A DNA stretch of 64,000 nucleotides from Moraxella sp. (GCA_030530785.1 JAUMUJ010000001.1:62001-126000); one strand, 5' to 3'; shown: positions 54,243 through 64,000, numbered from the stretch's first letter. Made by a program: numbers and translations. The notes: a model not told the origin generated them from the sequence alone.

Positions 54243-55202
54243 ATGAAAAAACGAAACTTTCTTATCGTGATGGACGACATTGCCACCATTAACTACAAAA
54301 AAGACACCACGCTTGCCATGATGTGGGCGATAGCCGAGCGTGGGCATGGCTTGTCTTATTGTGGTATTCACGACCTTTGGCTTGACAGAGGTGAGCTGTG
54401 TGTGGATAAGCGGGGTATAGAAGTTTTTAAAAATCCTGAAAATTTTTATCAATTAGGCGAAAAAACAACCGTCAAAGCCACCGAATTTGACGTGATTTTG
54501 ATGCGTAAAGACCCGCCGTTTGACATGAATTTTTTGTACGCATTGCACCTGTTGGAGTATGCACAGCGGGCAGGGGTGCTGGTGGTCAATGACCCAAATT
54601 CGGTGCGTGCCTGTAACGAAAAACTGTTTGCCACGCAGTTTCCCCATCTGATGACCCCAACCATCGTTAGTCAAAAACAAGCCCACATTCGTCAGTTTAT
54701 CAGTGAGCATGGCGATGTGATTGTCAAGCCCTTAGACGGCATGGGTGGCATGGGGATTTTTCGTTTGACATCAGACAGTCCAAACATCGGTTCAACCTTA
54801 GAGTTGCTCACTCACATGGAAACCTTGCCCATCATGGCTCAAAAATATTTGCCCCAAATTAAAGATGGCGATAAGCGAGTGCTGATTGTTGGCGGTCAAG
54901 TTGTGCCATTTTGTTTGGCTCGTATCCCACAAGGGGGCGAAACTCGTGGCAATCTGGCGGCGGGCGGTCGGGGTGTTGCCATGCCTTTGACGGATGCTGA
55001 AAGAGCTGTTGCCGAAGAGGTTGCCCTCACGCTTTTAGACAAAGGCCTGTACTTTGTGGGACTGGATTTAATCGGGGCAAAGATTACCGAGATTAACGTA
55101 ACGTCTCCAACGTGCGTGCGTGAGATTGATGAGCAGTGTGGCACGCAGATTGCGGTGGACTTGATTAAATTTATTGAAAATCGTTTTAAAGAAGATGAAT
55201 GA
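54243..55202 (+). CDS. gshB: glutathione synthetase
   Basis: 319 residues, AAGGCG site. GshB joins gamma-glutamylcysteine and glycine with ATP, an ATP-grasp fold. MRKDPPFDMNFLYALHLLE (about 80), VKPLDGMGGMGIFR (about 160), YLPQIKDGDKRVLIVGG and INVTSPTCVREI (about 278) match. It overlaps a decayed gene at its end. Confidence 0.97.
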   Translation: MKKRNFLIVMDDIATINYKKDTTLAMMWAIAERGHGLSYCGIHDLWLDRGELCVDKRGIEVFKNPENFYQLGEKTTVKATEFDVILMRKDPPFDMNFLYALHLLEYAQRAGVLVVNDPNSVRACNEKLFATQFPHLMTPTIVSQKQAHIRQFISEHGDVIVKPLDGMGGMGIFRLTSDSPNIGSTLELLTHMETLPIMAQKYLPQIKDGDKRVLIVGGQVVPFCLARIPQGGETRGNLAAGGRGVAMPLTDAERAVAEEVALTLLDKGLYFVGLDLIGAKITEINVTSPTCVREIDEQCGTQIAVDLIKFIENRFKEDE

Positions 55203-55718
55203 TGGTAAAAGAAAAGATAGCATCAAAAACTCATTTATGGTATCTGTGTTGGCACTGGTATTAGTAGCATATCATGACCAAAGTGCAAACGTCACGACAA
55301 CCACCGATACTCAAAGCGAACATCAAGCAACTGATGAGATGGATAAAATCCATGTGGTGGAGAGTCTGTATGACTTTGATTTGGGTCGAGGCGGTTAAGA
55401 TGCTGAGTTGTCAGACTTTTTGATAACAAGACAGATAATCCATTTGGAGAATGTGGCGAAGACACTGCAGGGTTTATCTTTGCTTATCAAGACGATTTGT
55501 CTGATGAATTTGTGCAGAGCGTTAAAAACAGTGTAAAATACACCATCACTCCCCAAGGCGATGTGCAGACGTTACATACCGAGAAAGACTTTGGTCAATC
55601 CAATACGGTGAGCATGACCTTTAAGTTGGTGCAAGAGAGAGGCGTATGGAAAATTGATGAAGTCATCAGGCAAAACGAGTTATTCAAAAAAGACCTTGAT
55701 GCGTGTTTAAAAAAATAG
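55195..55718 (+). pseudogene. decayed lipoprotein-like gene after gshB
   Basis: ATG 55195 overlaps the gshB stop. The frame gives a signal-like helix FMVSVLALVLVAYHDQ, where the lipobox Cys position appears as Tyr (TAT). It hits TAA 55396-55398 after DFDLGRGG. The same frame continues with DAELSDF, then a lost T in the T run shifts to DNKTDNPFGECGEDTAGFIF and on to a C-terminus ending DACLKK at 55718. The reconstructed protein is about 170 residues and unrecognised. One nonsense change plus one frameshift make it inactive. Confidence 0.75.
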
Positions 55719-55855
55719 GTTTTTAAAAGTCAGCCAATACCAAACTAAATGCCTGTATTTTGTGTCATGAGATGATTGGATAAATTTTTTACTTGTATTT
55801 ATCGCCATTTTGTTTCACAATATCATATCGTTTTTTGGACATTTTAGGAGAAGTG

Positions 55856-56953
55856 ATGAATATTTTAATGATGGCAGCAGGCACAGGTGGACACGTTTTT
55901 CCTGCATTGGCAGTAGCAGATGAGTTGGAAAAGCGTGGGGCGGTCATTCATTGGCTGGGTACACCAAATGGCATGGAGAATGAATTGGTTGCCAAACATG
56001 GTTACCAAATGCACCACATTGATATGCAAGGACTTCGAGGTAAGGGTTTGGCACGGCTGATTAAACTGCCCTTTATGCTTATCAAATCAGTGATGACCGC
56101 CAAATCCATTATTAAGGATAATCATATAGATGCTGTGGTGGGCTTTGGGGGTTATGTAACCGCACCAGGTGGATTGGCGGGTAAACTGGTCAAAAAACCA
56201 CTCATTATCCATGAACAAAACGCCATTGCAGGCATGAGTAATAAAAACCTAGCCCGTCATGCCGATAAAGTATTGCAAGCCTTTGATGGGGCATTTGATT
56301 TTATGAAAGATGGCTTAGGTGGGCGTCTTATCACGGTGGGTAATCCTGTGCGTCATGTGATTGCTCAGTTACCAAGTCCTGATAAACGGTATGATTTGAC
56401 CGACAATTCTCCCTTAAAAGTGCTGGTGGTGGGAGGTTCATTGGGGGCAAGTCCCATCAATGGGGCGATTGTGGATTTATTAAAAACAAGCAAACGCCCT
56501 CTATCGGTGCGACATCAATGCGGTAAGGCTAACCACCAAGAAATGTTGGTGGCATATTCTCAGGCAGGCATGGACATCATGCATCATACGGTGGAGCTTT
56601 TGCCGTTCATTGATGACATGGCAAAAGCATACGCATGGGCGGACGTGGTAATTTGCCGAGCAGGAGCATTGACCGTTACTGAGATTGCCACAGCAGGGGT
56701 TGCTCCGATTTTTATCCCATTACCACACGCTGTGGACGACCATCAGACCGCCAATGCCAAAAGTCTGACGGACGTGGGCGGGGGGATTTTATTGCCCCAA
56801 AGCGAATTGTCGGGTGAGCGATTGGCTCAAATTTTAGGCGACCTTGACCGCTCTAAGTGTCTAGACATGGCACAAAAAGCCCATGCCCTTGCCAAGCCTG
56901 ACAGCACACAGATGGTGGTAGACATCATTTGGGGGCAGGTGCGTTTGACCTAA
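55856..56953 (+). CDS. murG: UDP-GlcNAc: undecaprenyl-pyrophosphoryl-MurNAc-pentapeptide transferase
   Basis: 365 residues from ATG 55856 with AGGAG site; the longer frame is not supported. MurG makes lipid II at the inner membrane face. G-loops MAAGTGGHVFPALAVAD (about 6) and VVGGSLGASPIN (about 195), plus the UDP site CRAGALTVTEIATAGVAPIF (about 265) are clear. First gene of the dcw segment here. Confidence 0.97.
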   Translation: MNILMMAAGTGGHVFPALAVADELEKRGAVIHWLGTPNGMENELVAKHGYQMHHIDMQGLRGKGLARLIKLPFMLIKSVMTAKSIIKDNHIDAVVGFGGYVTAPGGLAGKLVKKPLIIHEQNAIAGMSNKNLARHADKVLQAFDGAFDFMKDGLGGRLITVGNPVRHVIAQLPSPDKRYDLTDNSPLKVLVVGGSLGASPINGAIVDLLKTSKRPLSVRHQCGKANHQEMLVAYSQAGMDIMHHTVELLPFIDDMAKAYAWADVVICRAGALTVTEIATAGVAPIFIPLPHAVDDHQTANAKSLTDVGGGILLPQSELSGERLAQILGDLDRSKCLDMAQKAHALAKPDSTQMVVDIIWGQVRLT

Positions 56954-57072
56954 AAAGTGCAAGTGATAATAAACTGTGTTATAATTTTTCAAGTGAGCGT
57001 GTTGATATTTTGATTTAAAATATGATGCGTTTTGTTGTTGTGTGTGATTTTTAAAAAATTTAAGGCAATCTT

Positions 57073-58515
57073 ATGAGCAAGCCCACCAAAAAACTTCCAA
57101 AGCGTCTGATTGAAATTCCAGAGATGAGACGAATCAGTAACATTCATTTTGTTGGGATTGGTGGGGCAGGTATGTGCGGGATAGCCGAAGTGCTTGCCAA
57201 TCAGGGCTATACTGTTACAGGTTCGGACATTAAGGCAAGTGCCGTTACCAAACGCTTAGAGAGCTTGGGTATCACGGTGTTTATCGGACATGACAGCAAA
57301 AATATCCAAAACGCGGACGTGCTGGTGGTGTCGTCTGCCATTGACAGAGCCAATCCTGAAATTCAGTCTGCCTTAACGGCTCGCTTGCCTGTGGTTCGTC
57401 GTGCTGATATGCTGGGCGAGTTGATGCGGTATCGTCATAGCATTGCGGTGGCGGGGGCTCATGGTAAGACCACCACCACCAGCCTTTTGACCATGATTTT
57501 AACCGAAGCAGGGCTTGACCCGACTTATGTCATCGGTGGTAAACTTAACGCATCTGGCAAAAATGCCTCTTTGGGCAACTCTCATTATTTGGTGGCAGAA
57601 GCAGACGAATCGGACGCATCGTTTTTGAGTTTGCGTCCGATGGCAAGCATTGTTACCAACATTGACGAAGACCACATGGACACTTATGAGGGCAGTTTTG
57701 AAAAACTAAAACAAGCCTACATTCAGTTTTTGCATAATATGCCGTTTTATGGTTTGGCGGTCATGTGTGGCGATGATGATGAGCTATACGGCATGATTGA
57801 CAAAATCGCTCGCCCTGTGTTGACCTTTGGCTTAAAAGAGCATAATGATGTACGGGCGGTGGATTTGGTGGTGGACGGTGTACGTACGCATTTTACGGTG
57901 CTACGCAAAGACCGTGTGCCACTTCGCCTAACCTTAAATATCCCTGGTGAGCATAACGTGCTAAATGCACTTGGAGCGATAGCTCTTGCTACCGATGAGG
58001 GGGTGGACGATGATGCCATTATGCGTGCGGTGGATAAATTTGCAGGCGTGGGCAGACGTTTTGAGCAACAAGCCCAAGTTGAGCATGATGGTGGTGATGT
58101 GATTTTGATTGATGATTATGGGCATCATCCCACCGAAGTTTTAGCAACCATCAAAGCGTCTCGCCAAAGCTATCCTGACCGCCGTTTGGTGATGATGTTT
58201 CAGCCCCATCGTTATAGTCGCACCAGAGACTGTTTTGATGAATTTGTGGCGGTGCTGTCGGGGGTTGATGAGCTGATTTTATTAGATGTGTACAGTGCAG
58301 GCGAGGAGATGATTGTCGGAGCAGACAGTAAGGCTCTTGCTAGGAGTATTCGTTTGCGTGGCGAAGTTGAGCCAACCTTAATCGGTGTGGATAGCACAGA
58401 GATTGCCACCACCATGAAGCGTATTTTACGTCCCAATGACCTACTCATCACACAAGGGGCGGGCAATGTGGGGCAGATTTGTTTGGAGCTAAGGGATAAT
58501 CATCTGTATTTATAA
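57073..58515 (+). CDS. murC: UDP-N-acetylmuramate--L-alanine ligase
   Basis: 480 residues. Adds L-Ala to UDP-MurNAc with [20 protein letters not shown] (about 24), the P-loop [18 protein letters not shown] (about 130), [17 protein letters not shown] and the C-terminal [13 protein letters not shown] are complete. A possible -10 (TATAAT, 56980-56985) precedes it. A decayed vapBC pair follows before ddl. Confidence 0.97.
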   Translation: MSKPTKKLPKRLIEIPEMRRISNIHFVGIGGAGMCGIAEVLANQGYTVTGSDIKASAVTKRLESLGITVFIGHDSKNIQNADVLVVSSAIDRANPEIQSALTARLPVVRRADMLGELMRYRHSIAVAGAHGKTTTTSLLTMILTEAGLDPTYVIGGKLNASGKNASLGNSHYLVAEADESDASFLSLRPMASIVTNIDEDHMDTYEGSFEKLKQAYIQFLHNMPFYGLAVMCGDDDELYGMIDKIARPVLTFGLKEHNDVRAVDLVVDGVRTHFTVLRKDRVPLRLTLNIPGEHNVLNALGAIALATDEGVDDDAIMRAVDKFAGVGRRFEQQAQVEHDGGDVILIDDYGHHPTEVLATIKASRQSYPDRRLVMMFQPHRYSRTRDCFDEFVAVLSGVDELILLDVYSAGEEMIVGADSKALARSIRLRGEVEPTLIGVDSTEIATTMKRILRPNDLLITQGAGNVGQICLELRDNHLYL

Positions 58516-58524
58516 GGGGTAGAT

Positions 58525-58744
58525 ATGCAAACACAGCCCATTGACAATATCAATCAAGCGGTTAATTATATCCAATCAAAAATCTGAATTGTCCGATTTG
58601 CAAAAAAGTTTTTTGGAATATGAAGAATTTCATCAAAAAATGATTGGTGAATTTGATGATGAAATGAGTGATGATGACTATGATAAATTTTTGGCAAGTT
58701 TAAGAGATAAAAATGATGTTGGGCGAGAAGTGAGTTTTGAATGA
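58525..58744 (+). pseudogene. frameshifted antitoxin gene (VapB-like)
   Basis: ATG 58525 with AAGGGG site opens MQTQPIDNINQAVNYIQSKI, then TGA. One base over, the frame continues with ELSDLQKSFLEYEEFHQKM and an acidic C-terminus, DKNDVGREVSFE, to the stop at 58744. A single-base change in the A run joins the parts into a normal antitoxin of about 70 residues. It overlaps the toxin start (ATGA). Confidence 0.7.
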
Positions 58745-59150
58745 CATGATTGATTTTGTCTGAAATCACCAAAGTCAATCGCTGTAAAAATGTGGTGCAA
58801 AAATACCGCATACATTTAGATTAGATGAGATGATTTTGGCAATTACCGTTTGGCATGAATTGTTATATGGTTTATATTGTGTGCCAGACGGCAAACGCAA
58901 ATAAAGACGTTGAGTTTTTCATTAAAAACAAGTCGCTCTCATGCCAATGTATCACTATACCCAACAATGTGTCGACATTCACGCCAAAATCCATGCCGAA
59001 TGCCGAGCAAAAGGCAAAACCTTATCCTTTGCCGACAGTCAAATTGTGTCCATTGCCTTAAACAATCATGTAATTTTGGTAACTCGTAATGTGGACGATT
59101 TTAAGGCGATTGACGGTTTGATGATTAACCTTGTGCAATTTGCACGTTAA
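58741..59150 (+). pseudogene. degenerate PIN-domain toxin gene (VapC-like)
   Basis: ATG 58741 overlaps the antitoxin stop, but the frame meets TGA at once. Three frames together give LILSEITKVNRCKNVVQKYR, EMILAITVWHELLYGLY, KDVEFFIKNK, and finally YHYTQQCVDIHAKIHAECRA with FADSQIVSIALNNHVILVTR then NVDDFKAI to the stop at 59150. This order is a full VapC PIN domain, except the first Asp motif (LDTN) is lost. The last 69 codons are open but contain no start for a complete domain. Confidence 0.8.
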
Positions 59151-59164
59151 TAGAGAATAAATAT

Positions 59165-60094
59165 ATGAACGATATCACAAAATTTGGTAAAGTCGCCGTT
59201 GTTTGCGGTGGCACAAGCACCGAGCGAGAAGTGTCGTTAGCCAGTGGTAAGGCGGTGCTTAACGCCTTATTATCCAAAGGCGTGGATGCTCATCATTTTG
59301 ACCCAAAAGAGATGGACATTTCACAGTTGCGTGAGTATGACCGTGTGTTTAATGTTTTGCATGGCACGTTTGGTGAAGATGGCAGTCTGCAAGGCGTGCT
59401 AGATGGTTTTAATATCCCTTATACAGGCTGTGGTGTGTTGGCATCTGCCATTGCGATGGATAAATTTCGCTGTCGCTTGGTGTGGCAGTCCTTAGGCTTG
59501 CCCAACGTGCCTTATGTGGTACTAAATGACGACAGCGATTTTGATGCGGTGGAGCGTGAGTTTGGTTTGCCCTTATTTGTTAAGCCTGCTTCTGAGGGTT
59601 CTAGCGTGGGCGTGATGATGGTAGAAGAGCAGGGCGGTTTGGCAAAAATCTACCCCACCTTAAAACAGTATCATGGTGAAATTTTAGCCGAAAAAGCCAT
59701 CACGGGTGGTGAATACGCACTGTCTTTGTTGGGTGATACGGCATTGCCCAGCATTCGTATCATGCCAACGGGTAAATTTTATGATTATGAAGCCAAATAT
59801 CTGCGTGATGATACTGTTTATCAATGCCCGTCCGATTTAACACCCGAAAAAGAGCGTGAAATGGGCGAGCTTGCCCGCCGTGCATTTCGTGCGATGGGTG
59901 GACGTGGCTGGGCAAGGGTGGATTTTTTAAAGTCCGATGATGGTACGTTATATTTGTTAGAGATTAACACCGTTCCAGGCATGACTGAACACAGTCTTGT
60001 GCCAAAAGCGGCTTGGGTGTCTGGCATGGATTTTGCGACATTGTGCCTAAATATTTTGGCACAGACGTTTACTGATAATCATGCAGATAAATAA
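59165..60094 (+). CDS. ddl: D-alanine--D-alanine ligase
   Basis: 309 residues, ATP-grasp. Makes the D-Ala-D-Ala end of the cell-wall peptide. VVCGGTSTEREVSLASG (about 11), FNVLHGTFGEDGSLQGVLD (about 58), KPASEGSSVGV (about 140), and LEINTVPGMTEHSLVPKAA (about 265) are complete. Position between murC and ftsQ matches ddlB of the dcw cluster. Confidence 0.97.
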   Translation: MNDITKFGKVAVVCGGTSTEREVSLASGKAVLNALLSKGVDAHHFDPKEMDISQLREYDRVFNVLHGTFGEDGSLQGVLDGFNIPYTGCGVLASAIAMDKFRCRLVWQSLGLPNVPYVVLNDDSDFDAVEREFGLPLFVKPASEGSSVGVMMVEEQGGLAKIYPTLKQYHGEILAEKAITGGEYALSLLGDTALPSIRIMPTGKFYDYEAKYLRDDTVYQCPSDLTPEKEREMGELARRAFRAMGGRGWARVDFLKSDDGTLYLLEINTVPGMTEHSLVPKAAWVSGMDFATLCLNILAQTFTDNHADK

Positions 60095-60211
60095 ATTTAG
60101 CATGACAAATTTGGTCGGCACGTCAAGTGGGCATTGATGTCTGTGTTATTGGATTGGTTAAAAGTATTTTATTCGTGTTAAAAAGTATAGTCTTATTGTA
60201 AAAAAATAAGG

Positions 60212-60217
60212 TATAAT
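60212..60217 (+). promoter_or_regulatory. possible -10 upstream of ftsQ
   Basis: TATAAT in the 190-base gap between ddl and ftsQ; no clear -35. The gap is A/T-rich and has no other recognisable element. Confidence 0.4.
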
Positions 60218-60284
60218 AGGACTTTACTTTACAAAACAAGCTGATATGATGTATGTTGGCATTTTGATTGCACGGATTTGACCC

Positions 60285-61049
60285 ATGACGATGGCGATAA
60301 AATTTAATAGATTTCATGAACGCTTTTTTGTAACATGGCGGTCAGCATTTGTGGTGATTGCTGTGTTGTTTGTTGTTTGTGTTGGTTTTTTTACCATTAG
60401 CGGTGTTCAAAATAAGCCCACTGAACCCATCGTGATTGACGACAGTAATCTTAGCCCTGCCGAAGTGCAGATGATTCAGCAGTCGTTATCATCGGTGGGG
60501 CAGGTACAGTTTTTTAATGCCGACTTGGATCGCATTTATGATGAAGTCGCTAAGCTGTCATGGATTGAGAGTGTGGATGTGAACCGTGATTGGTATCGGG
60601 GGGTTACGGTCGTTGTAACACCCCGCAAAGCGGTGGCCAATTTTGGCAGTAAGCAGATGATAGACGCTAATGGCAAGGTGTTTGTCCCCGTGGATGCGTC
60701 CATGCTTAGAAACCCTAATTTGGTAAATCTGTATGGTCATGAGGCGGACGCATTGCTCATCATGACGCAAATGAATCGCATCAATACTTGGTTTGAGCCT
60801 TTGGGCATTCAAGTTAAAGATTTGAGCTTAACCCCAAGACAGACATGGGTTATCCGTTTTGACAATAATCTTAGAGTGATTGTGGACAGAGAAAATACCG
60901 AACAAAAGCTCTACGGACTGCCAAAAATCTTGTCTGGGCATTATAAAGACAAATTAAGCCACATACAATCTGTGGATTTACGCTATAAAAACGGTTTTGT
61001 GATTGCATGGAAGTCGCAAGCACCTACTGGCGGTAATAAAATTGGGTAA
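60285..61049 (+). CDS. ftsQ: cell division protein FtsQ
   Basis: 254 residues. Short cytoplasmic N-terminus, one helix (about residues 22-42), then a periplasmic POTRA domain (about 48-115; SVGQVQFFNADLDRIYDEV, LSWIESVDVNRDW) and a FtsQ beta domain. It is part of the FtsQLB divisome bridge. The first Met is 60285; the third codon Met is an alternative. Confidence 0.94.
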   Translation: MTMAIKFNRFHERFFVTWRSAFVVIAVLFVVCVGFFTISGVQNKPTEPIVIDDSNLSPAEVQMIQQSLSSVGQVQFFNADLDRIYDEVAKLSWIESVDVNRDWYRGVTVVVTPRKAVANFGSKQMIDANGKVFVPVDASMLRNPNLVNLYGHEADALLIMTQMNRINTWFEPLGIQVKDLSLTPRQTWVIRFDNNLRVIVDRENTEQKLYGLPKILSGHYKDKLSHIQSVDLRYKNGFVIAWKSQAPTGGNKIG

Positions 61050-61135
61050 GGGTGTTTATAGATAATTTTCCACAAGTTGGCAGTTGTCTTTAAATGTGAA
61101 TTGAAGGGGCGTATTTTGCCTTGTGTTTGTGAATC

Positions 61136-62467
61136 ATGCAAATGAAACAAAATTTACAAATTCGTGCAGTAATACATTTAAGTTCTACGGCGGTTTATAC
61201 GGTTGTGGGCTACCCTGATAATCATGGTAAAATTTTAAAAATCATGGCGGTCGGTGTTGCTAAGACGAATGGTTTTTTTGGTGGACAAATTGCCAATCAT
61301 CAAGAACTGTTAGAAGCCATCAAGCAATCTGCCAACCAAGCGATGGACATGGCAGGGCTTGATATTTTTGATGTGGGACTGTCTTTTGCCACCCCAAGCA
61401 TGGCAAGCGGTAACGGTAAAGGCGGGTTGGCATTGGTAACGCCCAACTCTACCAGTGCAGGTCGCATCATACATTCAGGCGATGTTTTGCTTATCCTTGA
61501 ACAGTTGCAACATGAGTTGCTTGAAAGCAGATATTATCCCATTCAAATCTCCACCCAATTTGCCCAGCTTGATGACGACTCAAAACGCATCACCAAAAAT
61601 CCTGTGGGTCTGTATGCCAAAAGTCTGTTTATCGGCTATCATGCCATCAGTGTACCCAGAACTTACCATCAGCAGATGGACGCCATTTTTGCCAAAAGCT
61701 CTTTGGGTATTCACCCTACGTTATTTGCAGGGGTGGCAGGGGCAGAATATGCACTTAGCAAAGAAGAAAAAGAACGAGGCGTGTGCTTTGTGGACATCGG
61801 GGCAGGCGTAACCAATGTCTGTGTGTATTCTGGGGGAATGTTGGTATTTAGCCGTTGTTTGAGTGTGGCAGGTCGTGCGGTGGATTTGGACATTGCTCGT
61901 TGGCTCAATGTTTCTGTCATGGAAGCTGAATTCATCAAACAAAGTCAAGGTTCTGCCTATTCATCGGATAAGCCAAAAAGCCATTTTATCACCCTGCAAC
62001 GAAACGGTAAACACGATGAGATTATCATCAACCAACACGAATTAGCAAGCGTGATTGAAGACAGATACTATGCCATTTTTACCAAAATATTCCAAAGCCT
62101 TGATAAAGAAGAATTGATGGGATTTTTAAAGGCGGGCATTGTTTTGGCAGGGGGTGGCTCAAAAATCAAAGATTTACAACGCATGATTGAAAGGCGATTT
62201 AACATCGCTGTAAGGCAAATGAATGTAAATAATTGTGTCAGTATTTGTGCAAATCACCTAAATGATGATAATATTAGACGTATTAATGGCTATTTATCAG
62301 ATAATGTTCTGCATAATGCCATCGGAGCGTTGTTGTATCAGCAACACGAACAATATGCACAAGATGAACGATTTTTGTATTCGCAAGAACACCCACAACA
62401 AGGGCTGTTTGGTCGCCTAAGTCAGCGATACCATCAGTGGACAAACCGTTTAAAGCGGTGGATGTAA
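61136..62467 (+). CDS. ftsA: cell division protein FtsA
   Basis: 443 residues. Actin-like protein that links FtsZ to the membrane. Motifs include VDIGAGVTNVCVYSGGML (about 220), the SHS2-like 1C insertion (about 85-160), VLAGGGSKIKDL (about 338), and the C-terminal basic amphipathic helix ending WTNRLKRWM, which is the membrane anchor. Leads into ftsZ after 47 bases. Confidence 0.96.
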   Translation: MQMKQNLQIRAVIHLSSTAVYTVVGYPDNHGKILKIMAVGVAKTNGFFGGQIANHQELLEAIKQSANQAMDMAGLDIFDVGLSFATPSMASGNGKGGLALVTPNSTSAGRIIHSGDVLLILEQLQHELLESRYYPIQISTQFAQLDDDSKRITKNPVGLYAKSLFIGYHAISVPRTYHQQMDAIFAKSSLGIHPTLFAGVAGAEYALSKEEKERGVCFVDIGAGVTNVCVYSGGMLVFSRCLSVAGRAVDLDIARWLNVSVMEAEFIKQSQGSAYSSDKPKSHFITLQRNGKHDEIIINQHELASVIEDRYYAIFTKIFQSLDKEELMGFLKAGIVLAGGGSKIKDLQRMIERRFNIAVRQMNVNNCVSICANHLNDDNIRRINGYLSDNVLHNAIGALLYQQHEQYAQDERFLYSQEHPQQGLFGRLSQRYHQWTNRLKRWM

Positions 62468-62514
62468 GTTGTGTTCTTGTCTTTGATATACAAAGAAACG
62501 TAAGAGGATATGAT

Positions 62515-63672
62515 ATGTCAAAATACAGCTTTTCAGAAGACGAGCAGGTCGTACATGACGGGCAAGCTCGCTTTATTGTGTTTGGTTTGGGTGGTGGAGG
62601 CGGTAATGCCGTTGAACACATGGTGGAGCAGGGTGTTTGCAATGTAACTTTTGTGTGTGCCAACACAGATAACCAAGCCATCAATCGCCTAAATGTGCCA
62701 AAAACTGTTCAGTTTGGTATGGAGGTTACTCGGGGGCTTGGTGCGGGGGGAGACCCAAAAGTCGGTCAAAAAGCAGCCGAAAGTGATGAAGACACCATCA
62801 GAGAGATTTTGGATGGTTATGACATGGTGTTTATCACAGCAGGCATGGGCGGTGGTACAGGCACAGGTTCAGCCCCTGTGGTGGCTCGCATTGCCAAAGA
62901 GATGGGCATCTTGACGGTGGCGGTGGTTACCACGCCATTTGGTTACGAAGGACAAAAAAGAACCACCATTGCCAAAGCAGGCGTAGAGGCTTTGTCAGAA
63001 TATGTAGATTCTATCATCACCATTCCAAATGACAAACTGCCACAAATTTATGGCAATCTTTCTTTAAAAGAAGGTCTAAGAAAAGCAGACGATGTACTAC
63101 TGCACGCTGTGAATGGTTTGGTGCAGACGGTGGTTACAGCAGGTCATATCAATACTGACTTTAATGACATTCGCACTGCCATGACCGCCAAGGGTCATGC
63201 CATGATGGGTGTGGGGCGTGCCAGCGGTGAGGGGCGTGCCACCAAAGCCACTGAGCTTGCCATTCGTTCGCCATTATTAGAAGATTTACGCTTAGAGAAT
63301 GCCAAAGGTCTCTTGGTCAATGTAACGGCTGCTCAGATTATGATGAGTGAGCCTGATGAGATTGCAAGAGCGGTGGCTCCGATTGTGGACTTGGAGCATG
63401 GTAATATCTTTTATGGTTTTGTGGAAGATGAAAGCATGGGTGATGACATTCATGTAACCATCATTGCCACAGGGCTGACAATAGATGAAGAGCCTGCCAC
63501 ACTACCCACCCAAAGAGCAACCGTCGCCAAAACTGACAACACCACCCAAGAGGCACCTTATAGAGCTCCAACGGCTTCGGTTACGCCACCACCCACACAA
63601 AAATCCACACAATCTTTCCCAAAAAAGATAGATGTTATGGATATTTTAAGACAGCACAACCCAACCAACTGA
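62515..63672 (+). CDS. ftsZ: cell division GTPase FtsZ
   Basis: 385 residues from ATG 62515 with AAGAGGA site; the longer frame overlaps ftsA. The tubulin signature [11 protein letters not shown] (about 108), [14 protein letters not shown] (about 22) and NTDNQA are complete. The C-terminal linker is Thr/Pro-rich, and the end [13 protein letters not shown] contains the conserved core peptide (ILR) that binds FtsA and ZipA. Confidence 0.98.
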   Translation: MSKYSFSEDEQVVHDGQARFIVFGLGGGGGNAVEHMVEQGVCNVTFVCANTDNQAINRLNVPKTVQFGMEVTRGLGAGGDPKVGQKAAESDEDTIREILDGYDMVFITAGMGGGTGTGSAPVVARIAKEMGILTVAVVTTPFGYEGQKRTTIAKAGVEALSEYVDSIITIPNDKLPQIYGNLSLKEGLRKADDVLLHAVNGLVQTVVTAGHINTDFNDIRTAMTAKGHAMMGVGRASGEGRATKATELAIRSPLLEDLRLENAKGLLVNVTAAQIMMSEPDEIARAVAPIVDLEHGNIFYGFVEDESMGDDIHVTIIATGLTIDEEPATLPTQRATVAKTDNTTQEAPYRAPTASVTPPPTQKSTQSFPKKIDVMDILRQHNPTN

Positions 63673-63679
63673 TAAACAG

Positions 63680-63700
63680 ACCCTGCTTTGGCGGGGTTTT
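63680..63700 (+). terminator. rho-independent terminator after ftsZ
   Basis: Stem ACCCTGC / GCGGGGT with G-U pair, four-base loop, T4 tail. Confidence 0.75.
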
Positions 63701-63715
63701 GTTTTTGGAGTGATG

Positions 63716-64000
63716 ATGATAGATTTGCACAGCCACAGCACTTGCTCTGATGGGACGTTTTCGCCTGATGAGTTGGTGGTTTTGGCTAAAAATGCAGGCA
63801 TTTTGACCTTTGCTTTGACCGACCATGACACCATTTTGGGCATAGATAAAGCCCGTCAGATGGCAGACGCATTAAGCGTACATCTTATCAATGGCGTAGA
63901 GATAAGCTGTCATCACAAGCTGTCGGGGGGCTATGGTAAAAACCAAGACATCAGCAAGGTCATTCATGTGGTGGCGTTGGATTTTAAAGACAAAACTGAT
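63716..64000 (+). CDS. PHP-domain phosphoesterase / exoribonuclease (YciV/RNase AM-like), partial
   Basis: Open to the right edge, 95 codons visible from ATG 63716 (TTGGAG site; ATG 63713 also possible). The N-terminal PHP motif is IDLHSHSTCSDGTFSPDELV, then LTDHDTILGI and GVEISCHH, metal-binding histidines and aspartates of the PHP family. It matches YciV-type proteins (RNase AM, 5'-3' exoribonuclease and nucleoside bisphosphate phosphatase). The rest is outside the window. Confidence 0.85.
   Translation, partial: MIDLHSHSTCSDGTFSPDELVVLAKNAGILTFALTDHDTILGIDKARQMADALSVHLINGVEISCHHKLSGGYGKNQDISKVIHVVALDFKDKTD

Overview
The window is chromosomal DNA from a gamma-proteobacterium, most likely a Moraxella species or close relative. 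The protein sequences, the moderate GC content (low to mid 40s percent by eye), the respiratory nitrate reductase region with its molybdenum-cofactor genes, and the dcw cell-wall cluster all point that way; the species cannot be fixed from this sequence. Most genes are housekeeping, packed at high density.

Layout: 1-1242 is a scrambled stretch of small genes and gene fragments ahead of tkt (1243-3252). 4002-8803 is a three-gene module (MoxR-type AAA+ ATPase, large DUF5682/YehM-like protein, von Willebrand A protein) resembling E. coli yehLMP. 8754-12550 (minus) holds a cold-shock/DUF1294 protein, metF, an orphan Imm51-like immunity gene, and ahcY behind a SAH riboswitch. 12732-20282 holds a BtuB-like receptor, an SMR transporter, an FAD-linked hydroxyacid dehydrogenase, and an accD-folC-SPOR block. 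20376-27012 (minus) holds trpA, trpB and trpF with foreign-looking genes between them. gdhA follows.

28718-51022 is a nitrate respiration region: two NarK transporters, a Crp/Fnr regulator, a carbonic anhydrase, narGHJI, a parvulin-type foldase, moeA, a nine-gene minus-strand run moaA-moaB-mobA-moaC-moaD-moaE-modA-modB-modC, and the narXL sensor-regulator pair. Together these take up molybdate, build molybdopterin guanine dinucleotide, mature NarG, import nitrate and export nitrite, and sense nitrate. Four 16-base inverted repeats of NarL 7-2-7 type sit upstream of narK2, narG, moaA and narX/narK1, and a perfect FNR box precedes narK1, which suggests one shared regulatory scheme.

51233-64000 holds rpsB-tsf, pyrE, gshB, then the dcw segment murG-murC-ddl-ftsQ-ftsA-ftsZ and the start of a PHP-domain phosphoesterase/nuclease. 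A recurring theme is gene decay: three separate PIN-domain toxin remnants (beside metF, between trpB and an SDR gene, and inside the dcw cluster between murC and ddl), a broken excalibur-domain gene, a broken lipoprotein gene after gshB, and a tkt-serS chimeric fragment. No rRNA, tRNA, CRISPR array, complete insertion sequence or prophage was seen.
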